From contig DEIA01000053.1 in NCBI GenBank assembly GCA_002352225.1, forward strand, positions 39,316-46,733: 7,418 nucleotides of DNA. Reading direction: 5' to 3'. Below the pieces are notes generated by a model, which saw only the letters and a list, made by a program, of their open reading frames with translations, was not told the DNA's origin and ran no database searches. The position numbers and the translations under genes are program-made. Shown in pieces: positions 1-6,801 of the stretch. The stretch comes from Flammeovirgaceae bacterium UBA2786 (lineage in GTDB: Bacteria > Bacteroidota > Bacteroidia > Cytophagales > Cyclobacteriaceae). How positions within the stretch are numbered: position 1 is the first letter of the stretch; every line of letters starts with the position of its first letter.

Positions 1-423
1 GATTATGGACGCATGCAGCGTTTAATTGAGAGCAGTGCCCTTAACGCAAATGCCTATAGTCTTGATGATATGTTTACGGATTTGCGAAAAGGCATTTGGT
101 CTGAATTAGCTTCGGGTAAAACAATAGACAACTTTCGTAGAAATTTACAGAAAGTGCATACAGAAAAGATGATTGCATTACTAACACCGGGCAATACACC
201 GGCAGGTGGCGGGATAGGATTTTCAAGTCCGTTCTTCCCGGCATCACCGGCATCGCCTGTGGCCGATCCGAAGAAGAGCGATGTAATTTCATTAAGCCGC
301 GCACATCTGATAGCATTGCGGGGTGAAGTAACAGCAGCGCTTCCGCGTACTACCGATAAACTAAGCCGGTATCACTTGCAGGATGTGTTGGCCAGAATTA
401 ATCAGGCTTTAGACCCTAAGTAA
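1..423 (+). CDS. Zinc-dependent metalloprotease, C-terminal end (partial)
   Basis: The reading frame is open from base 1 and ends at TAA 421-423, so the 5' part lies outside the window and the first ATG at 13 is only an internal methionine. The 140 visible residues match my memory of the C-terminus of the large Bacteroidota zinc-dependent metalloproteases (DUF5117/DUF4953 type). Two signature stretches are present: MQRLIESSALNANAYSLDD followed by a DLRKGIWSEL segment, and near the end a LPRTTDKLSRYHLQDVLARI run closing in LDPK. Between them lies a Gly/Pro/Ser-rich low-complexity stretch (about residues 63-89), probably a linker. The catalytic HExxH zinc site of this family lies further upstream and is not visible, so activity cannot be judged. 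These proteins are usually exported. The gene converges on the GH127 gene and shares its terminator. Family assignment is by recalled similarity, not by a search. Confidence 0.82.
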   Translation, partial: DYGRMQRLIESSALNANAYSLDDMFTDLRKGIWSELASGKTIDNFRRNLQKVHTEKMIALLTPGNTPAGGGIGFSSPFFPASPASPVADPKKSDVISLSRAHLIALRGEVTAALPRTTDKLSRYHLQDVLARINQALDPK

Positions 424-441
424 TTTTAATACATTACAATT

Positions 442-474
442 AAAAAAGGCCTCGGTTAACCGGGGCCTTTTTTT
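442..474. terminator. Bidirectional rho-independent terminator between convergent genes
   Basis: A six-A run (442-447) is followed by the arm GGCCTCGG (448-455), the loop TTAA (456-459), the arm CCGGGGCC (460-467) and seven Ts (468-474). The stem is 8 bp with one T-G wobble when read on the + strand, and it extends by A-T pairing into the flanking tracts. The A tract on one side and T tract on the other make it usable from both directions. It lies 18 bases past the metalloprotease stop and 18 bases past the GH127 stop (493 on the minus strand), exactly where one shared terminator for two convergent genes is expected. Confidence 0.93.
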
Positions 475-492
475 CATTCAGCATGAAAAATA

Positions 493-2454
493 TCAGCGAT
501 TTACTTTTACGTCTTTAAAACTTCGGGGTAGCCAAACCTGCATCTGATTTTGCCCCCGGTTACACCAGGCATAATATGGAATAGCCGTTATTTTTTTTAT
601 ATCAGTACGGATTGACTGGCCATCGGGGTTAATGTGTAGGGTAGGTGCATTAAACTGAATGGTGGTAATACCCTCCAGCAAATCTTTATTGAATTGTGTG
701 GTGAAATTTACCTTATCGGGAAGTACAAAATTCCAGGCGTACCCATCGTTATCGGCACCTTCTACACAATATACCAAAGGGCCGCGTTGTAAGGCTACCC
801 GGTTTTCATTTTGTTTTACTTCTGTGCGTGAAGTAATTCGCTTTACTTCCATAGGAAGATTCAATTCAACAACATCACCTTTCTTCCACTCGCGTGTTAG
901 GGTGGCATAGCCATTATCCATTTGGTAAGGTGCAGGTTTGCCATTTACCAAAAGCGTAAAGGCATCGTGTGTTTTGTTGTCAAACACAAATAAATCGCCA
1001 GGCACAGCTTCGCCACGCACCCAACCGGGTATGCGAAGGCTTATTTTAAATTTTGATTTTGTTTTCGGGTTTACCGTAAGGGTTGTTTTACCATCCCACG
1101 GGTAATTGGTTGCCAGTGTTACCGGAATTTCCTGTTTGCCGATTTTAACCGATGTGTTGCTGCCAATAAAAAGATTCACCCAAAGTCCGGCATCGGAATA
1201 ACCGTATATGTAATCGCCCAGTGAAGCAACCAGCCGGGCAATGTTGGCCGGGCAACAGGCTGTGCCAAACCATTCTCTGCGGTAGTGTCGTCCGTCCGAT
1301 GCCAGCGGATTACCATAAAAAAACCGGTCTCCGGAAAGAGATAAACCATCGCGGGCACCATTATATAAACTGCGCTCCAGCACATCAATAAACTGACTGT
1401 TGCCGGTAAGCAAATTCATGCGCTGATTCCAGAATACCATGCCCACCGAGGCGCATGTTTCGCAATAGGCTTGTTCGTTTGGTAAGTCATAGTCTGTACT
1501 GAACCCCTCATTGCTGCCTGATGAGCCAATGCCACCAGTTACGTATAGGTTGCGATGTACTACATCTTCCCAAACGGTTTTCATAGCATTCATATAACCT
1601 TCATCTCCTGTTAACGCAGCTACATCAGCCGCACCAGTGTACATATACATTGCGCGCACAGCATGGCCTGTAATTTCTTTCTGTTCGCGTACCGGAACAA
1701 CATCCTGAGCATAGGCAGTGTCTCTCCAATCCGTCCAGGTGTATCCTTTGGCATTTTTATGACCACGTTCTTCCAGTAACCAATGGGCAAGGGTTAAGTA
1801 TTTTTTATTTTGTGTTACATGATATAGTTTGACCAATGCCAGTTCCAGTTCCTGATGCCCGGTAACCCAATGCAACTTGCCCGGCCCAAAGCGTGCATCA
1901 AAGTGGTCAGCAAATTTTATAGCCACATCCAATAGCTTCCGTTTTCCGGTAACCTGGTAATACGCTACTGCAGCTTCAATCAAATGCCCCCCGTTATAAT
2001 CTTCGTGCATGCTCATGTCAGTCCAGCGTTCATTCATTCTTCCTAAAGTATAATATGTGTTAAGGTAACCGTCTTCTAACTGAGCGGCAGCGATTTTATC
2101 AATCCACTCATCTGCTTTTTGTTCAAGTGCTGCATCGGGATGATTTTTTAGTGAGTATGCAATGGCCTCCAGAGCTTTAAATACATCAGAATCATCGTAA
2201 AAAATACCCTCATGTTTTTCGTTTTTATTGCGGGCTACTTTTTCGAAGTTTCGGATACGCGGAGTTTTTACTTCTGTTTGGTAGATGCAGGCCTGAAGGG
2301 TGGTAGTGGCTACTTTAGCTAGGGTGGGTTTCCAGAACGAATCGGTAATAGTAACCTTAGAAAAATTTACAGGTTCAAATTTGCGGGTAGGGGGCTGGGC
2401 ATGCAAAAAGAATGTGCCGCATAGAAAAGTCAGGAGTGTAAAATAATTTCTCAT
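493..2454 (-). CDS. Secreted GH127 beta-L-arabinofuranosidase-type glycoside hydrolase
   Basis: A 653-residue protein with a signal peptide (about residues 1-19, ending LHAQ) is predicted to act in the periplasm or outside the cell. Family GH127 releases beta-L-arabinofuranose from arabino-oligosaccharides. Its founding member, HypBA1, uses a zinc-bound cysteine nucleophile with residues Glu322, Glu338, Cys340, Cys417 and Cys418. Here E316, E332 and C334 keep the same 16- and 2-residue spacing, inside an NEGF...DYDLPN...YCETCAS block, and C400-C401 sit in FGTACCPANIARL. The zinc site and nucleophile therefore look intact. An (alpha/alpha)6 barrel would span about 30-425, with beta-sandwich domains to the end, which closes with the typical YYAW...NQMQVWLP. 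Length is normal. The start is ATG at 2454, 84 bases downstream of the YiiX-like gene on the same strand, with no strong Shine-Dalgarno. Some GH127 members act on other sugars (for example aceric acid in RG-II), so the exact substrate is uncertain. Confidence 0.93.
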   Translation of the reverse strand: MRNYFTLLTFLCGTFFLHAQPPTRKFEPVNFSKVTITDSFWKPTLAKVATTTLQACIYQTEVKTPRIRNFEKVARNKNEKHEGIFYDDSDVFKALEAIAYSLKNHPDAALEQKADEWIDKIAAAQLEDGYLNTYYTLGRMNERWTDMSMHEDYNGGHLIEAAVAYYQVTGKRKLLDVAIKFADHFDARFGPGKLHWVTGHQELELALVKLYHVTQNKKYLTLAHWLLEERGHKNAKGYTWTDWRDTAYAQDVVPVREQKEITGHAVRAMYMYTGAADVAALTGDEGYMNAMKTVWEDVVHRNLYVTGGIGSSGSNEGFSTDYDLPNEQAYCETCASVGMVFWNQRMNLLTGNSQFIDVLERSLYNGARDGLSLSGDRFFYGNPLASDGRHYRREWFGTACCPANIARLVASLGDYIYGYSDAGLWVNLFIGSNTSVKIGKQEIPVTLATNYPWDGKTTLTVNPKTKSKFKISLRIPGWVRGEAVPGDLFVFDNKTHDAFTLLVNGKPAPYQMDNGYATLTREWKKGDVVELNLPMEVKRITSRTEVKQNENRVALQRGPLVYCVEGADNDGYAWNFVLPDKVNFTTQFNKDLLEGITTIQFNAPTLHINPDGQSIRTDIKKITAIPYYAWCNRGQNQMQVWLPRSFKDVKVNR

Positions 2455-2462
2455 AGCCTAAA

Positions 2463-2480
2463 TTTAGTGAACTAAAGATA
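2463..2480 (-). promoter_or_regulatory. Possible -7 element with overlapping palindrome upstream of GH127
   Basis: On the minus strand TATCTTTA (2480-2473) resembles the Bacteroidota -7 box TAnnTTTG, differing in the last base. It overlaps a perfect 6+6 inverted repeat, TTTAGT-TC-ACTAAA (2476-2463), lying 8 bases before the GH127 ATG. No convincing -33 TTG is found 19-21 bases upstream (TGTT at the 19-base spacing), so the promoter is weak or absent. If it is real, the palindrome sits over the likely transcript start and could be an operator. The alternative is that GH127 is read through from the upstream genes and the repeat is chance in AT-rich DNA. Confidence 0.25.
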
Positions 2481-2538
2481 AGTTCTGCGATGGAAAGTTA
2501 ACAGCAGGGCAGGTAAATTGTTTGCGCTTAGGCTTAGT

Positions 2539-3177
2539 TTACTTCTCCAACACAGTAACTAACACTGCAGAATTAAACATGCATTCGGGCGAGATAACCT
2601 TTTCGTGCAGAGGAATTTTATTTCCATAACGCTCCTTTAATTTTTGCTTTACTACGCTGTTGGTTAGATTAAACTCGTTTAATTTCTGTAATGAACCAAT
2701 AGAAATACCGGTGGCTTCGAAGTATATCTTCCAAACTAATTCAGAACAATACATCCGGTCATCAGACCATTCAAAGTACAAATCATAATTTTTACCTTTA
2801 AATTTATTTCCAATGGCCTTCATTTTTTTTAATGTTTCGGCAGTGAGTAACTCACTTTTTTTTAACCGTTTTACAACATAATGGCTATCCTTTCCTCGTT
2901 CAATCCAGTTTTTTAACGGAGTTAATGTTACAGGCTGAACGGCCTCGAACACATACATTTCACCTTCCTCTTCATAAATAATTCCCATGTGGCTGTAAAC
3001 CGAGCCGGTGGCCAACTGAATGGCCTTGCTCTGCCCGGATAGTGATGTTTGAAAAATGATATCACCACTTTGTAATTGCCCGGAATAAAGGGGTGGTTTA
3101 TCAGAGACTGGTACAAATGCTAACAGGGCACTAACCCCAAGTAAACCTCCAGCAAGAATTAGTATAACGGTGCGCAT
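2539..3177 (-). CDS. YiiX/YebB-like permuted papain-fold (NlpC/P60-related) hydrolase
   Basis: From ATG 3177 this gives 212 residues. The N-terminus (about 2-22) is a hydrophobic signal or membrane anchor, so the enzyme is envelope-exposed. The rest matches the YiiX/YebB family (peptidase C92, formerly DUF830) throughout: SGDIIFQTS (37-45), QSKAIQLATGS (49-59), YSHMGII (61-67), VFEAVQPVTLTPL, YDLYFEWSDD and YCSELVWKIY (143-152). In this circularly permuted fold the catalytic His comes before the Cys; the likely pair is H63 and C144, with E78 a further conserved acidic residue. The physiological substrate of the family is unclear; peptide, amide or acyl bonds in the envelope are candidates. 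A TTG at 3186 would add three residues, but it overlaps the preceding gene's repaired stop, and the ATG lies 1 nt after that stop. This supports the ATG and translational coupling with the receptor gene. Two A8 runs occur in the coding strand, yet the frame is intact. Confidence 0.88.
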   Translation of the reverse strand: MRTVILILAGGLLGVSALLAFVPVSDKPPLYSGQLQSGDIIFQTSLSGQSKAIQLATGSVYSHMGIIYEEEGEMYVFEAVQPVTLTPLKNWIERGKDSHYVVKRLKKSELLTAETLKKMKAIGNKFKGKNYDLYFEWSDDRMYCSELVWKIYFEATGISIGSLQKLNEFNLTNSVVKQKLKERYGNKIPLHEKVISPECMFNSAVLVTVLEK

Positions 3178-3178
3178 T

Positions 3179-4980
3179 CTATTCAAACCGATAACTTACT
3201 CCTGCCTTAAACCATCGGCCAGGCATTGTTACCAGATTAGTTTCTTTGTAGCTAACGTTAAACACATTAGTTAAGTCTGCAAAAGCACCAAATGTTTTTC
3301 CTTGCCACGCCAGGCGTGTGTCCACTAAATTATAATCAGTAAATTGGCCCGATCGCAATACCGGTAATTAATGGCGTGCGAAATGGAATTAGAATAAAAC
3401 AGAGTAAGCCCGCCCTGCACCTGGTGTTTCAGGTTCTCAAAAGCATATCGCGAAAATCCGAGGTCGGAAACTTTGTCGGCATCGATATAAGTATAACCGG
3501 CTGTTACCGCCATATATCTGGCTGGCTTTAAGGTTAAGCTTAGGTCGATACCCTGCATGTTTACACCAATCAGATTATCGGGGCGCCAGGGGTCAGCGGG
3601 TTGAGCTTTGGTCCAATCAATAATACGTTTTCCGTTTCTTACAAAATAAGATAACTGCCCCTGAAGTATTTTGGAGTCAATTAATTTTAGTCCAGCTTCA
3701 TACGAAAGGGCATATTCGGGTAGCAGATTTGGGTTTCCGAGGTTGGCCGGATCACTATAATATAAGTCGGTATAAGTTGGTACCCGATACGTATATCCAA
3801 CATTGGCAAATGCGGCAAGGTGTTGATTGATTGCAAGCCCCACATCCAGGCCTGGAAAAAAATTAGAACCGAAGTCGGAATAATAATTGAATTGCACACC
3901 GGGCGTAATGGATAGCCGTTTATTCAGAAGTTCAATACGATGCTCGGCAAATAGGGTAGCCACTATGCGCTCGCGATTGCCCAGGTTGGTACTACGCAAC
4001 CAAAGCTGATTGACGTCTATTCCTATACCGGTGCTGCCATGGTTGTGCGTAAAAGAAGCATTAGCCTCATAACCAACCGTGTTGTTCAGGTGAAAGTTGC
4101 GATAAGCTGTTGGGTTAAACCTGTTGTAAATATATTCGTCCTGATTTCTTCGCCAGTATACACGATGGTTTAGTGTTACCTTTTGAGCAGGTTGTGTTTG
4201 TAATGTAATTGCGGCAAGACTGGTTTGTATAGCCTCATGTTGTTCAGTAGCTGCCGGGCTTGCGTAAAATCCATTAGCACCAAATACGCGATTGGTATAC
4301 CCGGCCAGAACATTCAACTTTCCTGCTGTTGTATTTACCTGCGATTGATAAAAGAAGTTATTGATTTGGTAAGCAGTGTTGTATTGGTAGCCATCTGAAA
4401 AATCGCGCGAAGCAGATAAATAATGTTTTACCTTCTCACTTGTTTGGGCTGCGCTTATTCTGAATCCACCCAGCCCGTTACCACCGCCAATAGCCTGCAG
4501 TTTGATAAATGCTTTATCCGGATTTTTGGTGATAATATTGATAGCACCGGCAAATGCATTTTGTCCGAAAATCCGTGCGGCCGGTCCTTTTAAGATTTCA
4601 ATCCGCTCAATATTATCAATATCAATTGGTAGATTGAGTGAATGATGCCCGGTCTGTGCATCACTTATTTTAATACCGTTAATCAGGATCAGTACCTGAT
4701 CGAATGTACTACCCCTAATACCGGCATCGGCTTGTATTCCGTTTGCACCCCGTTGGCGTATGTCCACACCGGGTATATAGTGTAATACATCGCTTACACT
4801 AATAGCCGGAAGTTGCTTCAGTTCATTAGCTTTAAGTACAACCACATGGGCTGCGGTTTCATCAAACCCGGTTTGAATGCGATTGCCTTGTATAACAACT
4901 TGTTGCAGGAGTTTTGCGCTATCCTGCTGGCCAAAAGCAGTTATAGTAAAAAGTAAACAGACCGGAAAAAAACGATTCAT
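3179..4980 (-). CDS. TonB-dependent outer-membrane receptor, frameshifted near the 3' end
   Basis: A small (about 600-residue) receptor of BtuB/CirA-like build, without an N-terminal CarboxypepD-like extension. It has a signal peptide (1-18, ending AFGQ), a possible TonB-box-like LQQVVIQG (25-32), a plug domain (about 45-155) with IEILKGPAARIFGQNAFAGA (127-146), and then a beta-barrel including NLGNPNLLPEYALSYEAGLK. The frame from ATG 4980 stops at 3325 after 551 residues with the atypical tail LLIII. Skipping back one base at 3341-3346 opens 53 more residues (3340-3179), containing LTNVFNVSYKE, PGRWFKAGVSYRF and a final E: the normal last barrel strands and terminal aromatic. The repaired length is 600. 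ATG 4980 is preferred because the only longer in-frame start is a TTG at 5028 that overlaps the promoter's -33 element. The gene heads the minus-strand group and is divergent from the CotH gene. The substrate (cobalamin, siderophore, glycan) is not identifiable, and no riboswitch is seen. Confidence 0.9.
3340..3346 (-). other. Frameshift site in the TonB-dependent receptor gene
   Basis: Minus-strand bases 3346-3340 read CAATTTA. In the upstream frame the codons are AAT-TTA-CTG-ATT-ATA-ATT-TAG, giving a premature end. Shifted by -1 (or with one T added to the TTT run) they read AAT-TTT-ACT-GAT-TAT-AAT-TTA-GTG-GAC, that is N-F-T-D-Y-N-L-V-D, which resumes a family-typical barrel. The site is a short T run, a common position for either a real slip mutation or a base-calling error. 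The A-site codon TTA over TTT is half of a -1 slippery heptamer, but the P-site AAT does not re-pair well, so programmed shifting is unlikely. Confidence 0.85.
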
Positions 4981-4999
4981 AATTGGTAAAAATGAGGTG

Positions 5000-5029
5000 C
5001 AAGGTAGTGCGATGGATATAATTTTCAAT
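5000..5029 (-). promoter_or_regulatory. Bacteroidota-type promoter for the TonB-dependent receptor
   Basis: On the minus strand ATTG (5029-5026) is separated by exactly 19 bases from TACCTTG (5006-5000), followed by CA. This resembles the Bacteroidota sigma-factor pattern of -33 TTTG / 19-21 bases / TAnnTTTG, with one T missing from the -7 box. Transcription would start near 4994, giving a leader of about 15 bases to ATG 4980. The upstream TTG codon at 5028 lies inside this element, so a start there would be untranscribed. Confidence 0.5.
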
Positions 5030-5081
5030 GTGTAACTAAATCAATACCAGTGCAACTCAAATAGTTTATGCATCTTTAGGC

Positions 5082-6710
5082 ATGAAATTTTGGACGCGAT
5101 TTGTGGTATTGGCAGGAGTTGCCGTAGCAATGAATTTTTCAGGGTACACCCAAACCCTTTCTTCTAACCTGCCCATTGTGGTTATAAACACTGCGGGCGC
5201 AACCATATTAGATGATCCCAAAATTGTTGCCGATATGGGGATAATTGACAATGGTCCGGGGCAGCGCAATAGTGTTACCGATACGTACAATAATTATAGT
5301 GGAAAAATAGGAATCGAAATTCGAGGCTCATCTTCTCAATCATTTCCTAAAAAGCAATATTCTATTGAGCTACGCGATGCAACGGGTGAGGGGGTGAGTG
5401 CTCCGCTATTAGGCCTGCCGCCAGAAGAAGATTGGGTTTTATTTGCACCCTACAATGATAAAACGTTAATGCGCGATGTGCTGGCTTACAAAATCGGCCG
5501 CGATTTAAATCGGTATGCGCCCCGCACGCGCTTTTGCGAATTAGTACTAAATGGAAATTACGAAGGTATTTATGTGCTTATTGAAAAAATAAAACGCGAT
5601 AACAACCGGGTAGATATTAACAAACTTAACCCTGACGAAAACTCGGGTAATGATTTAACAGGAGGATACATTATTAAGATTGATAAAGAAACCGGAAGCG
5701 GTAATGGTGGGTGGACATCCAGCTATGTGCCTCCCAATCGCAGCGGCAATCAGACTATTTATTTTCAGTACGATTACCCCAAAGCAGAAGATATTTCAAC
5801 AGAACAAAAGAATTATATCCGCCAGTTTATGTTAAACTTTGAAACAGCTTTAACCGGAGCAGGCTTTACCGATCCGGTAAACGGATATACCCGGTATGCA
5901 GATGCAGATTCATTCATTGATTTTTTTATTGTAAATGAAGTTTCGAAAAATGTAGATGGTTACAGGCTTAGCACCTTTATGCATAAGCAGCGCGATTCGG
6001 ATGGAGGAAAATTAATTATGGGCCCCGTGTGGGATTTTAATCTCGGGTTTGGTAATGCAGATTATTGCACTTCGGGTAACCCCGAAGGTTGGGTAACCGG
6101 TTTTAACTCAATCTGTCCGCAAGATTATTGGCTCATCCCATTCTGGTGGGGCCGTCTTTATCAAGATCCTGTTTACAGAAGTAAATTAGCTGCACGGTGG
6201 GCCGAAGTTCGGTCCAATCAATTACAAACCTCGCGGCTTCATACCTATATAGACTCTGTTTACTCGGTATTACACTCCGAAGCAACCTTCCGCAATTTTC
6301 AACGGTGGCCCGTAATCGGTTTATACGTGTGGCCTAATTTTTTTGTGGGTAGTTCCTATACCGAAGAAGTTAACTGGTTAAAAACCTGGATAACCAATCG
6401 TATGAATTGGCTGGATGCAAATATGCCACAGGTAATAACAGCGGTCGAAAGTAATACTTCGTTTCAGGTTTATCCTAATCCATTTTTAAACGAAGTGTAT
6501 CTGGAGTACAGTTTATCAGAACCCGGTAAGTTTGAGGTTGAGTGGTTTGATAGTTCTGGAAAAGGGTTTCATAAATTTTCTGAAACACAGATTTCAAAAG
6601 GTACTTATCAAACTACCATTAACACACAAAACTGGCCTTCGGGTTTGTATTATTTTAGGGCGCAGCCAGGTAGTGGTCCTGCCTTTTCCGGCAAGTACAT
6701 CAGGCAATAA
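5082..6710 (+). CDS. CotH-kinase-family secreted protein with T9SS type A sorting domain
   Basis: A 542-residue protein with a signal peptide (about 1-24, MKFWTR then a hydrophobic core to GYTQ). The CotH kinase-like domain covers about 30-445. Family marks are IEIRGSSSQSFPKKQYSIEL (77-96), EDWVLFAPYNDKTLMRDVLA (116-135), ELVLNGNYEGIYVLIEKIKR (153-172), TGGYIIKID (193-201) and GPVWDFNLGFGNA (314-326), the WDF(D/N)...GN block expected to bind metal. CotH proteins are atypical kinases; the founding one phosphorylates spore-coat proteins, but targets in non-spore-formers are unknown. The last 80 or so residues are a T9SS sorting domain: FQVYPNPF (461-468), a beta-rich segment, WPSGLYYFRA (518-527) and a final GKYIRQ. 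The protein is therefore predicted to cross the outer membrane and be anchored to the surface or released. The start is the first ATG of the frame that precedes the signal peptide; no Shine-Dalgarno is seen. The gene is divergent from the receptor gene and stands upstream of the oxidoreductase. Confidence 0.93.
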   Translation: MKFWTRFVVLAGVAVAMNFSGYTQTLSSNLPIVVINTAGATILDDPKIVADMGIIDNGPGQRNSVTDTYNNYSGKIGIEIRGSSSQSFPKKQYSIELRDATGEGVSAPLLGLPPEEDWVLFAPYNDKTLMRDVLAYKIGRDLNRYAPRTRFCELVLNGNYEGIYVLIEKIKRDNNRVDINKLNPDENSGNDLTGGYIIKIDKETGSGNGGWTSSYVPPNRSGNQTIYFQYDYPKAEDISTEQKNYIRQFMLNFETALTGAGFTDPVNGYTRYADADSFIDFFIVNEVSKNVDGYRLSTFMHKQRDSDGGKLIMGPVWDFNLGFGNADYCTSGNPEGWVTGFNSICPQDYWLIPFWWGRLYQDPVYRSKLAARWAEVRSNQLQTSRLHTYIDSVYSVLHSEATFRNFQRWPVIGLYVWPNFFVGSSYTEEVNWLKTWITNRMNWLDANMPQVITAVESNTSFQVYPNPFLNEVYLEYSLSEPGKFEVEWFDSSGKGFHKFSETQISKGTYQTTINTQNWPSGLYYFRAQPGSGPAFSGKYIRQ

Positions 6711-6735
6711 ACCACTGGTATACGCTTTTCCCTGT

Positions 6736-6752
6736 TAGCCCGGTCTGGGCTA
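6736..6752 (+). terminator. Possible weak terminator hairpin after the CotH gene
   Basis: TAGCCC (6736-6741), the loop GGTCT and GGGCTA (6747-6752) form a perfect 6-bp stem 25 bases after the CotH stop. The following bases (TGATTATTCAATTATT) are AT-rich but have no continuous T run, so this is at best a weak or partial terminator. It may equally be a stabilising 3' hairpin. It lies upstream of the candidate oxidoreductase promoter, which is a sensible place for transcription units to be separated. Confidence 0.4.
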
Positions 6753-6765
6753 TGATTATTCAATT

Positions 6766-6798
6766 ATTGTGAGCAATTTAAGCAGCACAATATATTTA
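6766..6798 (+). promoter_or_regulatory. Candidate Bacteroidota-type promoter for the oxidoreductase
   Basis: ATTG (6766-6769), a 21-base spacer and TATATTTA (6791-6798) fit the -33 / -7 pattern apart from the last base of the -7 box. The problem is position: only 3 bases separate the box from ATG 6802, so a transcript starting 5-7 bases downstream would begin at or just inside the start codon. Either the mRNA is leaderless or the match is chance in AT-rich DNA. Confidence 0.25.
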
Positions 6799-6801
6799 AT
6801 C

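Noticed and set aside
193..267. Short repeat-like Gly/Pro/Ser-rich stretch in the metalloprotease (PASPASP, GGG)
   Set aside because: Only two imperfect units at the DNA level; best read as a flexible linker, not a tandem repeat.
659..910. Open stretch on the + strand inside the GH127 gene, and similar open stretches opposite or inside other genes (74-316, 1176-1388, 2928-3116, 3687-3899, 5066-5290, 6532-6738, 7140-7388)
   Set aside because: Each lies inside a gene with strong family similarity in another frame, and its translation resembles no known protein.
2823..2863. Two eight-base A runs in the coding strand of the YiiX-like gene (complement of 2823-2830 and 2856-2863), and another in GH127 (591-598), as slippage switches
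   Set aside because: All are in frame as ordinary Lys codons and the proteins are full length and family-typical on both sides; such runs are common in AT-rich genes.
3178..3186. TTG start at 3186 for the YiiX-like hydrolase
   Set aside because: It would overlap the repaired receptor stop and adds only three residues; ATG 3177 lies 1 nt after that stop and begins the hydrophobic signal segment.
3325..3350. Programmed -1 ribosomal frameshifting in the receptor gene
   Set aside because: The site CAATTTA is not a full slippery heptamer, no clear downstream stem was noticed, and receptors of this family are not known to be made this way. A one-base deletion or sequencing error is simpler.
4981..5028. 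Longer N-terminus of the TonB-dependent receptor starting at TTG 5028
   Set aside because: It needs a rare TTG start, adds 16 residues in front of a complete signal peptide, and overlaps the -33/-7 promoter elements. ATG 4980 gives a normal signal peptide directly.
4981..5081. Cobalamin riboswitch upstream of the BtuB-like receptor
   Set aside because: The predicted leader is only about 15 bases and the whole gap is 101 bases, too short for a cobalamin riboswitch; no B12-box-like sequence was recognised.
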